Origin: Pseudomonas sp. P7548
Lineage (GTDB): Bacteria; Pseudomonadota; Gammaproteobacteria; Pseudomonadales; Pseudomonadaceae
Assembly: GCF_013386585.1 (NCBI RefSeq)
Contig: NZ_JACARO010000085.1
Coordinates: 1 to 57,292 of the forward strand
DNA: 57,292 bases
Direction of reading: 5' to 3'
Shown: one piece after another, positions 50,445 through 57,292 of the stretch
Position numbering within the stretch: position 1 is the first letter of the stretch
Layout of the letters: each line of letters opens with the position of its first letter
Translations under genes and position numbers: made by a program
The notes under the pieces: generated by a model
Seen by the model: the letters and a program-made list of their open reading frames with translations, nothing else
Database searches by the model: none
Told to the model about the DNA's origin: nothing

Positions 50445-50879
50445 CTACGTCGATGTGGCGGGTAGCGCCGATGCGGGCAGGCCGAAGGTGCGGTCGAACA
50501 GCCAGTTGAAGGCAAAGGTGTAGCAGGGGATGAACAGGATCAGCGCCAGGTCCAGCAGGAACGCCTGCACGAGGCTCACGTTCATCCACCAGGCGATCAG
50601 CGGAATCAGGAACACGATCAGCGTCAGCTGGAACCCCACGGCGTGGGCGATGCGCCGTTTGACTGTGCGCGTGCGGTCATGCTGGCGGCTTTCCCAACGC
50701 TCGAACAGGGTGGTGTAGATGAAGTTCCAGGTGACCGCAACGGTGGTGATCACCACCGCCAGGGGCCCAGTGCTGGACGGGTGTGTGCCGGACAGCAGCG
50801 CCAGGCCGAGGGCCGAGAAGGTCATGCCGATCAGCTCATAGAGCGACACATACACCAGTTTGCGTTTCACGCCTTGCAT
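50445..50879 (-). CDS. PACE-family efflux transporter (AceI-like)
   Basis: A 144-aa protein with four transmembrane segments made of two related pairs. KRKLVYVSLYELIGMTF at the start includes the family-conserved Glu, and RRIAHAVGFQLTLI and FNWLFDRTFG match the second pair. PACE proteins export biocides such as chlorhexidine or short polyamines by proton exchange. The ATG at 50879 (AGAGGAAG upstream) is better placed than the longer frame start. The divergent LysR gene 110 bp away is its usual regulator. Confidence 0.88.
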   Translation of the reverse strand: MQGVKRKLVYVSLYELIGMTFSALGLALLSGTHPSSTGPLAVVITTVAVTWNFIYTTLFERWESRQHDRTRTVKRRIAHAVGFQLTLIVFLIPLIAWWMNVSLVQAFLLDLALILFIPCYTFAFNWLFDRTFGLPASALPATST

Positions 50880-50989
50880 ACCGCTTCCTCTTTTTTCGGG
50901 TGACAGGAACGTCACAAGGCGCGGAAGATAGCGTCAATATGGCTGACACAAAAAGTCAGAAGCTTTCAGTTTTATTGATAGGTGGCGAG

Positions 50990-51865
50990 ATGAGCTTTTC
51001 CAGCGACAGCGTTGAAGTGTTCCTGGCCGTGGTGGAGGGCGGCTCTTTTTCAGCGGCGGCGCGGGCGCTGGGCAAGGTGCCTTCGGCGGTGAGCATGGGC
51101 ATCGCCAACCTTGAGGCCGAACTGGGTTACCTGTTGTTTGATCGCAGCCACCGCGAGCCGGTGCCCACCGACCTCGCGCTGGCGCTGATCCCCCATGCAC
51201 GGTTGATGGCCGAACAGCTCAAGCAGTTGCAGGTGCACGCGTTGCAGCTGTCCCAGGGGTTGGAAAGCAAGTTGTCGATAGGTGTGGGGGTGGATATCAA
51301 TACTCGGCGTTTGCTCGCGGCCATCGCCGACATCAGCGAGCAATTTCCACTGTTGGAAATCGAAGTGCTGACAGCGCCACAAGATGACGTGTTGCAGTTG
51401 CTGCACAGCGGGCGCGTGCAGGTGTGCCTGGTGTTTGCAGGGCTGAGCGTGAACGTGTTGGAGCGTTTTCAGTTTGTCGCCAGTGAGCAGTTGATCGCCT
51501 GCATCAGCCCGCACCATCCGCAGGCGCAGGGCGAGCCGTTTCTGGAAGACCTGGTGCGGGTACGGCAGATTCTGGTGGCGGGCCGGGACAGTCCTCTCAG
51601 CGATCGCCGCCCACTCGTGGGGCAATCCTATTGGCGTACCGACAGCCTGGGCGTGGCGTTGGACATGGTCGAGGCGGGCCTGGGCTGGGGCAATTTCCCG
51701 CAATCGGCGGTGGCGCCACTGCTGGCGGCAGGCCGGTTACGGCGGTTGGACTTCAAGAACATCGAGAACGGGCTGGCGATGGTGGTGAACGCGGTGTGGT
51801 TGAAGCACCAGCCCTTGCACAAAGGCGCATCGGCGCTGGTACAACGGCTGGCCAATCGGGACTGA
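50990..51865 (+). CDS. LysR-family regulator, partner of the PACE gene
   Basis: A 291-aa transcription factor with an N-terminal helix-turn-helix (EGGSFSAAARALGKVPSAVSM) and a C-terminal effector domain (GLGWGNFP). Divergent from the PACE gene, the standard arrangement for AceI-type systems, so it probably activates efflux when its ligand is present. I chose the ATG at 50990; GGCGAG lies close before it and the upstream frame has no better site. Confidence 0.87.
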   Translation: MSFSSDSVEVFLAVVEGGSFSAAARALGKVPSAVSMGIANLEAELGYLLFDRSHREPVPTDLALALIPHARLMAEQLKQLQVHALQLSQGLESKLSIGVGVDINTRRLLAAIADISEQFPLLEIEVLTAPQDDVLQLLHSGRVQVCLVFAGLSVNVLERFQFVASEQLIACISPHHPQAQGEPFLEDLVRVRQILVAGRDSPLSDRRPLVGQSYWRTDSLGVALDMVEAGLGWGNFPQSAVAPLLAAGRLRRLDFKNIENGLAMVVNAVWLKHQPLHKGASALVQRLANRD

Positions 51866-51883
51866 CCCGCCCACATCACGTAG

Positions 51884-51975
51884 GAGCCGGCGCGGTCAAA
51901 AATGTGGGAGCTGGCTTGCCTGCGATAGCGGCAGATCAGCCGGCACAGCATTGCCTGACACACCGCCATCGCCAG
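51884..51975. repeat. Decayed REP elements
   Basis: A GTAGGAGCCGGCGCGG fragment is followed by AATGTGGGAGCTGGCTTGCC. The matching right arm is missing or replaced; only CACCGCCATCGC remains of the inner part. Lies between converging LysR and gntR genes. Confidence 0.7.
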
Positions 51976-51995
51976 GGATGTGCTTGGCACGCAGC

Positions 51996-53024
51996 TCAGG
52001 TGCTTTCGCGCACCTGCAACTCAAACCCCATGTCTACCACCGGCTTGGCGATCTTGTTGCTGGCCATGACCGTCAGCAAATGCTCCGCCGCACGCCGCCC
52101 GATGGCTTCGCGTGGCGTGCTGATACTGCTCAGGCGCGGCACCATGAAGGACGACGCCGGCAAATCGTTGAAACCCAGCACCGCCACACGCTCTGGCACC
52201 TTGATACCATGGCGCAGGGCTTCCAGCAGGGCGCCTTGGGCCAGGTCGTCGTTGCCAAAGAAGATCGCGTCCACGTCCGGATGGGCTGCCAGCATCTGCA
52301 AGAACAGCTCGCCGCCCAGGCCAACGGAGGAGGGGCGCGGGGTCAGCAGTTCCAGCGCCGGGTCGTACAGGCCCGCCTGCTGCAACGCGCGGCGAAAGCC
52401 CTCGCCCCTCAGCAAGGTGCGCTGGTCCAACTGCGCACCGATATACGCCAGGCGCTTGCGCCCACGGGACAGCAGGTGCGCCGCCGCCGTTTCCCCCGCG
52501 CTCAGTTGCGAGAAACCCACGCAGTTCACGCCGGCGTTGGGGTCCAGGTCCATCATGTAGATGCATGGCACATTGCTGGCCTCGACCATCCGTCGCGCGC
52601 TCTCGGTGCGGTCGAAGCCGGTCAGCAGCAAGCCCCGTGGCTGATAGGCCATGTAGTTGCGCAGCAGGTTCTCTTCTTCTTCACGGGAATAGTGGGAGTT
52701 GCCGATCAGCACTTCAAAGCCCTTGGGCCGCAGTACCTGGTGGATGGCTTCGAGGGTTTCGATAAACAGCAGGTTGGACAGCGACGGCACGATGACCACC
52801 ACCGAATGGCTCTGGGCCGACGCCAGGGCACGGGCGGCCGGGTTGACCACGTAGTTCAGCTCGCTGGCGGCCTGCTGGACTTTTTCCACCAGCTCCTTGG
52901 CCACGGTGCTCACGCCTCGCAAGGCGCGGGACGCGGTAATCGGGCTGACGCCGGCCAGGCGGGCGACTTCGTTGAGGGTCGGGCGACCCGTGGTGCGCAA
53001 TTTTTTATCGTTCTTGGAGGTCAT
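51996..53024 (-). CDS. gntR: LacI-family gluconate repressor
   Basis: A 342-aa repressor with an N-terminal LacI helix-turn-helix (TLNEVARLAGVSPITASRAL near residue 18) and a periplasmic-binding-protein-like effector domain. DAIFFGNDDLAQGALLEAL and VLGFNDLPAS are family-typical. GntR controls gluconate uptake and phosphorylation in Pseudomonas. It is divergent from gntK, and one of three matching operator palindromes lies in its own promoter region. Confidence 0.92.
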   Translation of the reverse strand: MTSKNDKKLRTTGRPTLNEVARLAGVSPITASRALRGVSTVAKELVEKVQQAASELNYVVNPAARALASAQSHSVVVIVPSLSNLLFIETLEAIHQVLRPKGFEVLIGNSHYSREEEENLLRNYMAYQPRGLLLTGFDRTESARRMVEASNVPCIYMMDLDPNAGVNCVGFSQLSAGETAAAHLLSRGRKRLAYIGAQLDQRTLLRGEGFRRALQQAGLYDPALELLTPRPSSVGLGGELFLQMLAAHPDVDAIFFGNDDLAQGALLEALRHGIKVPERVAVLGFNDLPASSFMVPRLSSISTPREAIGRRAAEHLLTVMASNKIAKPVVDMGFELQVREST

Positions 53025-53058
53025 CAGGCGGCTTGCCAAACAAAAATCGAGGCACTAA

Positions 53059-53070
53059 GGTAGCGCTGTC
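53059..53070. promoter_or_regulatory. GntR operator 1 (gntR promoter)
   Basis: GGTAGCGCTGTC preceded by ACTAA. One mismatch from the palindrome GATAGCGCTATC. The full ACTAAGGTAGCGCT fits the AC-N-AAG-N-TAGCGCT pattern I recall for P. aeruginosa GntR. Confidence 0.65.
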
Positions 53071-53209
53071 TCCAAATGGCTGCAAATTCTTGAACGCAGG
53101 GTTGCCTGATCCGGTTCAAATGATTGGAGAGGATGCACGCGTCACTCCATAAAAATGACAAGACGGCGCGGGAAAAGCCTGTTTTTGCACTAGCCTTACA
53201 GCGTGCAAA

Positions 53210-53221
53210 GGTAGCGCTATC
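53210..53221. promoter_or_regulatory. GntR operator 2 (gntK promoter)
   Basis: GGTAGCGCTATC, 19 bp upstream of the gntK start; the AAG-N-TAGCGCT core is kept. Confidence 0.7.
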
Positions 53222-53239
53222 TGCGTCCTGAGGTGTTTC

Positions 53240-53773
53240 ATGAGTCAACCTGTTACCGCCCTGGTCATCATGGGTGTTTCCGGCTGTGGCAAGTCCAGCG
53301 TCAGCGAGGCCCTGTGCCGCCTGAACGGCGCCACTGCCATCGAAGGCGACAGCTTTCACCCCGCCGCGAACATCGAGAAGATGAGCGCCGGCCACCCCCT
53401 CAACGACGACGACCGCGCCGGCTGGCTCGACATCCTGTGCGATGAACTGCGCCGTTCGCTTAAGGCGGGCGAGCACCCGGTGCTTACCTGTTCAGCCCTG
53501 AAAAAGAAATACCGCGACCACCTGCGCGAAGCCGCACCCGGCCTGGGGTTCGTCTTCCTGGAGCTGACCCGCGCCGTCGCCGCCGACCGTGTGTCCCATC
53601 GCCCCGGCCATTTCATGCCGGCAAGCTTGATCGACAGCCAGTTCGCCACCCTTGAATCGCCCGTGGGCGAGCCGCTGACCCTGGCGCTCAACGCCAGCGA
53701 AGACAGCGTCGAGGACCTGGCCGAGCAAACCCATGCCTGGTGGCTGCAACACGGCTTTGAACCTACTCATTAA
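53240..53773 (+). CDS. gntK: Gluconokinase
   Basis: A 177-aa kinase making 6-phosphogluconate from gluconate. Walker A reads GVSGCGKSS near residues 12-20, with EGDSFHPAANIEKMSAG near 35 and CSALKKKYRD near 85, all typical of the GntK family. It feeds the same pathway as zwf-pgl-eda. It is followed by gntP across an 84-bp gap with its own operator. Confidence 0.95.
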   Translation: MSQPVTALVIMGVSGCGKSSVSEALCRLNGATAIEGDSFHPAANIEKMSAGHPLNDDDRAGWLDILCDELRRSLKAGEHPVLTCSALKKKYRDHLREAAPGLGFVFLELTRAVAADRVSHRPGHFMPASLIDSQFATLESPVGEPLTLALNASEDSVEDLAEQTHAWWLQHGFEPTH

Positions 53774-53788
53774 TTTTTTGCCGGAAAA

Positions 53789-53800
53789 GATAGCGCTATC
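53789..53800. promoter_or_regulatory. GntR operator 3 (before gntP)
   Basis: GATAGCGCTATC is a perfect 12-bp palindrome, 57 bp before gntP. It implies a separate repressible promoter for the permease. Confidence 0.7.
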
Positions 53801-53857
53801 CCCGGCGAAAGATTCAACACCCGCTTTAATAACAACAACAAACAGGAGAGACCCCCC

Positions 53858-55210
53858 ATGTTTGGCATGTCCCACGAGTCTTACCTACTGCTTGATGCAG
53901 TGGTCACTATCATCGGGTTGATCGTTCTGATCACCAAATTCAAGGTGCACCCGTTCATTGCACTGATCATCGCGGCCGGCTTCCTGGGCCTGACCTCGGG
54001 CATGCCCGTGGACAAGATCATCAAGGCGTTTCAGGACGGCTTCGGCGGCGTGCTCGGCTTTGTCGGCATCATCCTTGCGCTGGGCACGATGCTCGGCAAG
54101 ATGATGGCTGAATCCGGCGGCGCCGATCAGATCGCCCAGACCCTGATCCGTGCCTTCGGCAAAGAGAAGGTGCAGTGGGCGATGATGTTCGCCGCGTTCC
54201 TGGTGGGCATCCCGCTGTTCTTCGAGATCGGCTTTGTGCTGCTGATCCCGCTGGTGTTTATCGTGGCGCGCCGCACCGGTGTGTCCCTGATCAAAATCGG
54301 CATCCCGTTGCTCGCCGGCCTGTCGGCGGTGCACGGCCTGGTGCCACCGCACCCGGGCCCACTGCTGGCCATCGGCGTGTTTGGCGCGGACATCGGCAAG
54401 ACCATCCTCTACGGCCTGATCGTCGCATTGCCGACCGCTATCATCGCCGGCCCGATCTTCGGCACGTTCATCGCCAAGTACATCCCGGGCAACCCGTCCC
54501 AGGAACTGGTTGATCAACTGGCCCGCGAGCCAGAAAACAAAAACCTGCCGAGCTTCAGCGTGACCCTGATCACCGTGCTGCTGCCGGTGTTCCTGATGCT
54601 GCTCAAGACCTTCGCCGACATCGCCCTGCCGGACGGCCACGCCATTCGCAACTGGATGGACATGATCGGCCACCCGATCACCGCGCTGCTGCTGGCGTTG
54701 CTGTTGTCGCTGTACACCTTTGGCCATCGCCAGGGCATCGGTTCCAAACAGATCCTCAAGCTGCTCGACGCCAGCCTGGCGCCCACGGCGGCGATCATCC
54801 TGATCATCGGTGCCGGTGGCGGCTTCAAGCAGATGCTGGTCACCAGCGGCGTGGGCGACGTGATCGGCCACATGGCAGTGAACGCGCAGATCAACCCGAT
54901 TTTGCTGGCATGGCTGGTGGCGGCGGTGATTCGTGTGGCGACCGGTTCGGCGACCGTGGCGACCATTACTGGCGCAGGCATCGTGGTGCCGGTGGTGGGG
55001 ATGATTCCGGGGGTTAACCGGGAACTGCTGGTGCTGGCGACGGGAGCGGGTTCGTTGATCCTGTCTCACGTCAACGATGCGGGGTTCTGGCTGGTGAAGC
55101 AGTATTTCAATATGACCGTGGCCGAGACGTTCAAGACGTGGACGGCGATGGAGACCATCCTGTCGATTGTGGCGCTGATCTTCATCATGCTGTTGTCGTT
55201 GGTGGTTTAG
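53858..55210 (+). CDS. gntP: Gluconate permease (GntP family)
   Basis: A 450-aa inner-membrane proton symporter with about 12-14 transmembrane segments. LAGLSAVHGLVPPHPGPLLAIG near residue 150, and VRVATGSATVATITGAGIV-like IRVATGSATVATITG near 370, and LSHVNDAGFWLVKQYFNM near 405 are family signatures. Start has AGGAG about 9 bases upstream. Synonyms gnuT/gntT. It imports gluconate for GntK. Confidence 0.95.
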   Translation: MFGMSHESYLLLDAVVTIIGLIVLITKFKVHPFIALIIAAGFLGLTSGMPVDKIIKAFQDGFGGVLGFVGIILALGTMLGKMMAESGGADQIAQTLIRAFGKEKVQWAMMFAAFLVGIPLFFEIGFVLLIPLVFIVARRTGVSLIKIGIPLLAGLSAVHGLVPPHPGPLLAIGVFGADIGKTILYGLIVALPTAIIAGPIFGTFIAKYIPGNPSQELVDQLAREPENKNLPSFSVTLITVLLPVFLMLLKTFADIALPDGHAIRNWMDMIGHPITALLLALLLSLYTFGHRQGIGSKQILKLLDASLAPTAAIILIIGAGGGFKQMLVTSGVGDVIGHMAVNAQINPILLAWLVAAVIRVATGSATVATITGAGIVVPVVGMIPGVNRELLVLATGAGSLILSHVNDAGFWLVKQYFNMTVAETFKTWTAMETILSIVALIFIMLLSLVV

Positions 55211-55250
55211 CAGCCCCACACCATGAGGGCGGGGTGAAAACCCAATCCAA

Positions 55251-55343
55251 ATGTGGGAGCGGGCTTGCTCGCGAATGCGCAGTATCAGTCGCCGAATGTG
55301 TTGACTGATGTACCGTATTCGCGAGCAAGCCCGCTCCCACATG
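55251..55343. repeat. REPIN
   Basis: ATGTGGGAGCGGGCTTGCTC faces GAGCAAGCCCGCTCCCACAT, with inner GCGAAT/ATTCGC arms, between converging gntP and alaC. Confidence 0.9.
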
Positions 55344-55372
55344 GGTTACCGCATTTTTACAGATAGGTCGCG

Positions 55373-56584
55373 TCAGGCTTTAGGGCCCAGGCCATCGGCC
55401 CGGAACATCGTCCGAATCCCGCGCACCGCCTGGCGAATCCGGTCCTGGTTCTCGATCAGCGCAAAGCGCACGTGATCATCGCCGTACTCACCAAACCCAA
55501 TGCCCGGCGACACGCACACCTTCGCCTCCAGCAGCAGCTTCTTGGCAAATTCCAGCGAGCCCATGGCGGCATAGTGCTCGGGGATCTTCGCCCAGACGTA
55601 CATCGACGCCTTCGGGTTCTCCACCATCCAACCCAGCTCATGCAGGCCCTTGACCAGCACATTGCGGCGTTGGCGGTACTGCTCGGCGATGTCTTTCACG
55701 CACTGCTGGTCACCTTCCAAGGCAGCAATGGCGGCGACTTGCAGCGGCGTGAAGGTGCCGTAGTCGTGGTAGCTCTTGATGCGTGCCAGGGCGCTGACCA
55801 GTTCCGGGTTACCCACCATGAAACCGATGCGCCAGCCGGCCATGTTGTAGCTCTTGGACAGGGTGAAAAATTCCACCGCAATGTCCTTGGCGCCCGGCAC
55901 CTGCATGATCGACGGGGCTTTCCACCCGTCGTAGACGATGTCGGCGTAGGCCAGGTCGTGGATCACCAGCACGTCGTACTGCTTGGCCAGGGCGATCACG
56001 CGTTCAAAGAAATCCAGCTCCACGCACTGCGCGGTGGGGTTGGACGGGAAGCCCAGGATCATCATCTTCGGCTTGGGGATCGAGCCACGAATGGCGCGCT
56101 CCAACTCGGCGAAGAAATCCACGCCGGGCACCAGAGGCACCGAGCGCACCTGGGCGCCGGCAATCACCGCGCCGTAGATGTGAATCGGGTAGCTCGGGTT
56201 GGGCACCAGTACGGTGTCGCCTTGGTCCAGGGTGGCCAGCATCAAGTGCGCCAGGCCTTCCTTGGAACCGATGGTCACGATGGCTTCGGACTCAGGGTCG
56301 ATGTCCACTTCATAACGGTCTTTGTACCAACGCGAAATCGCCCGGCGCAGACGCGGAATGCCTTTGGAGGTGGAGTAGCCGTGGGTGTCTTCGCGCTGGG
56401 CGACCTGCACGAGTTTTTCGACAATGTGCGGCGGCGTGGCGCCGTCGGGGTTACCCATGCTCAAGTCGATGATGTCTTCGCCGCGCCGACGCGCAGCCAT
56501 CTTCAGCTCGGCAGTGATATTGAATACGTAAGGGGGGAGTCGATCGATGCGCGCAAAGCGGCGCGGCGAACCTTGGTCTGCCAT
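55373..56584 (-). CDS. alaC: Alanine transaminase (class I aminotransferase)
   Basis: A 403-aa PLP enzyme. The family start RRFARIDRLPPYVFNITAEL, SMGNPDGATPPHI, the FPSNPTAQCVELDFF cofactor region and the SKSYNMAGWRIGF segment with the PLP Lys match AlaC (YfdZ). It makes alanine from pyruvate and glutamate. The open frame runs far upstream, but the ATG at 56584 has GAGG 7 bases before it and starts the conserved protein. Its terminal residues are GPKA. Confidence 0.93.
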   Translation of the reverse strand: MADQGSPRRFARIDRLPPYVFNITAELKMAARRRGEDIIDLSMGNPDGATPPHIVEKLVQVAQREDTHGYSTSKGIPRLRRAISRWYKDRYEVDIDPESEAIVTIGSKEGLAHLMLATLDQGDTVLVPNPSYPIHIYGAVIAGAQVRSVPLVPGVDFFAELERAIRGSIPKPKMMILGFPSNPTAQCVELDFFERVIALAKQYDVLVIHDLAYADIVYDGWKAPSIMQVPGAKDIAVEFFTLSKSYNMAGWRIGFMVGNPELVSALARIKSYHDYGTFTPLQVAAIAALEGDQQCVKDIAEQYRQRRNVLVKGLHELGWMVENPKASMYVWAKIPEHYAAMGSLEFAKKLLLEAKVCVSPGIGFGEYGDDHVRFALIENQDRIRQAVRGIRTMFRADGLGPKA

Positions 56585-56779
56585 TGTTGCCTCGAAGTAC
56601 GTAAGCGCCCGGAACCGTCCGAGCGACGTTGGCCACTGCGGTGGCCTGCGGGGCAGACAATACGGTCGATGATGGCCAGTTGTCCAGATGCGTAGGAAAA
56701 TTTTCTGCATGGAGTGCTGCGCAGATATCCCCCTATACTCGATACGGGTTTGTACCCTCATAAGAAGGAGACTGTTCGT

Positions 56780-57262
56780 ATGGATCAGCAGACAAAACAA
56801 CCGTTGGAGCCACGCATGGAAGCGGGTAAAGCCCTGGTGATTGCCGGGGTGCAAGGGCGTTATTCGAAGGCGACCATCGGCGACATCCCGCGCTTGTGGG
56901 AATTGTTCGACACCTGCGTCAAAGACATCAAACAGCGCGTGGGCGGCGTGACGTATGGGGTGTGCCATAACCCCAAGCATGGCGAATTCGACTACATGGC
57001 CGGCGTTGAAGTACCGACCCGGGGCGACGTGCCAGGCAACTTCGAATCCATTGAAATTCCGCCGCTCAACTACGCCGTCTTCCCGCATTACGGGCCGGTG
57101 CAGGCACTTGAGCAAACCTACGAACGCATCATGTTCGAGTGGCTGCCGCACTCGGGCTACAAGGTGATGGGCGCGGATTTCGAGCGCTACAGCGCCGATT
57201 TCGATGGGCGCAAAGGCACCGGCACCGTGGAGATCTGGCTGCCGATCGGCGAAAGAGGCTGA
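56780..57262 (+). CDS. GyrI-like/AraC effector-binding domain protein
   Basis: A 160-aa stand-alone SOUL/GyrI-like domain: RYSKATIGDIPRLWELF, YGVCHNPKHGEFDYMAGVEV and the final TVEIWLPIG are typical. Such domains bind small molecules or act on DNA gyrase. The ribosome site AAGGAG is 10 bases before the ATG. It is divergent from alaC; no functional link is evident. Confidence 0.85.
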   Translation: MDQQTKQPLEPRMEAGKALVIAGVQGRYSKATIGDIPRLWELFDTCVKDIKQRVGGVTYGVCHNPKHGEFDYMAGVEVPTRGDVPGNFESIEIPPLNYAVFPHYGPVQALEQTYERIMFEWLPHSGYKVMGADFERYSADFDGRKGTGTVEIWLPIGERG

Positions 57263-57273
57263 CACAACCCCGT

Positions 57274-57292
57274 TGTAGGAGCCCGGCTTGCC
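57274..57292. repeat. REP half-element (left arm)
   Basis: TGTAGGAGCCCGGCTTGCC at the window edge, same class as the element at 47460. Its partner arm lies beyond the window. Confidence 0.75.

Noticed and set aside
1..57292. Search for tRNA, rRNA, CRISPR array, prophage, insertion sequence or toxin-antitoxin pair
   Set aside because: No cloverleaf-like or rRNA segments, no spaced direct repeats, no transposase, integrase or phage genes were seen; repeats present are REP palindromes.

Overview
This window reads as chromosome of a fluorescent Pseudomonas, most likely of the P. fluorescens group. The base composition is GC-rich. Gene order matches several well-known Pseudomonas neighbourhoods: imelysin-bifA-sodB-argO-argP, gtsABCD-oprB-hexR-zwf-pgl-eda, phaJ1-hydrolase-fadD2-fadD1 and gntR-gntK-gntP. 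The intergenic spaces carry many REP/REPIN palindromes typical of this group. I see no rRNA, tRNA, CRISPR array, prophage or insertion sequence.

Layout. (1) 1-9.1 kb: an imelysin-family lipoprotein behind a probable Fur box, the c-di-GMP phosphodiesterase BifA, a 59-aa amphipathic peptide, iron superoxide dismutase, the arginine exporter ArgO with an ACT-domain partner and divergent regulator ArgP, an NAD-dependent epimerase and a coiled-coil membrane protein. (2) 9.2-21.5 kb: glucose uptake and the Entner-Doudoroff entry: AGE-family isomerase, glucose ABC transporter gtsABCD, porin oprB, hexose-6-P mutarotase, repressor hexR, then zwf-pgl-eda. Glucose crosses the outer membrane by OprB and the inner membrane by Gts; Zwf, Pgl and Eda carry glucose-6-P towards pyruvate and glyceraldehyde-3-P (edd lies outside the window). 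(3) 21.7-33.6 kb: mixed housekeeping and fatty-acid genes: class V aminotransferase, PhaJ1 hydratase, lysophospholipase-like hydrolase, tandem FadD acyl-CoA synthetases, CsbD-like stress protein, YihY membrane protein, peptide deformylase, an exported methyltransferase and a GNAT acetyltransferase.

(4) 33.6-44.4 kb is the most unusual part. An ECF sigma factor and FecR-type anti-sigma sit between a desaturase/PhnD-like gene pair and a TonB-dependent transducer. The transducer is followed by four translationally coupled genes: a ProX/OpuAC-type binding protein, an SsuA-type binding protein, an ornithine-cyclodeaminase-family protein and a histidine/phenylalanine ammonia-lyase-family protein. 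The lyase homologue lacks the Ala-Ser-Gly triad that forms the MIO cofactor and two other active-site residues. The cyclodeaminase homologue has an altered nucleotide-binding glycine motif. No ABC permease or ATPase is present. A 31-bp element (25 of 31 identical) precedes both the desaturase and the TonB receptor, so I infer that the sigma factor controls both flanks as one regulon for uptake and processing of an unknown compound.

(5) 44.4-57.3 kb: two glutathione transferases, two LysR regulators, a soluble double-PAS chemoreceptor of BdlA type, an MFS transporter, a PACE-type efflux protein, the gluconate operon with three matching operator palindromes, the alanine aminotransferase AlaC and a GyrI-like protein.
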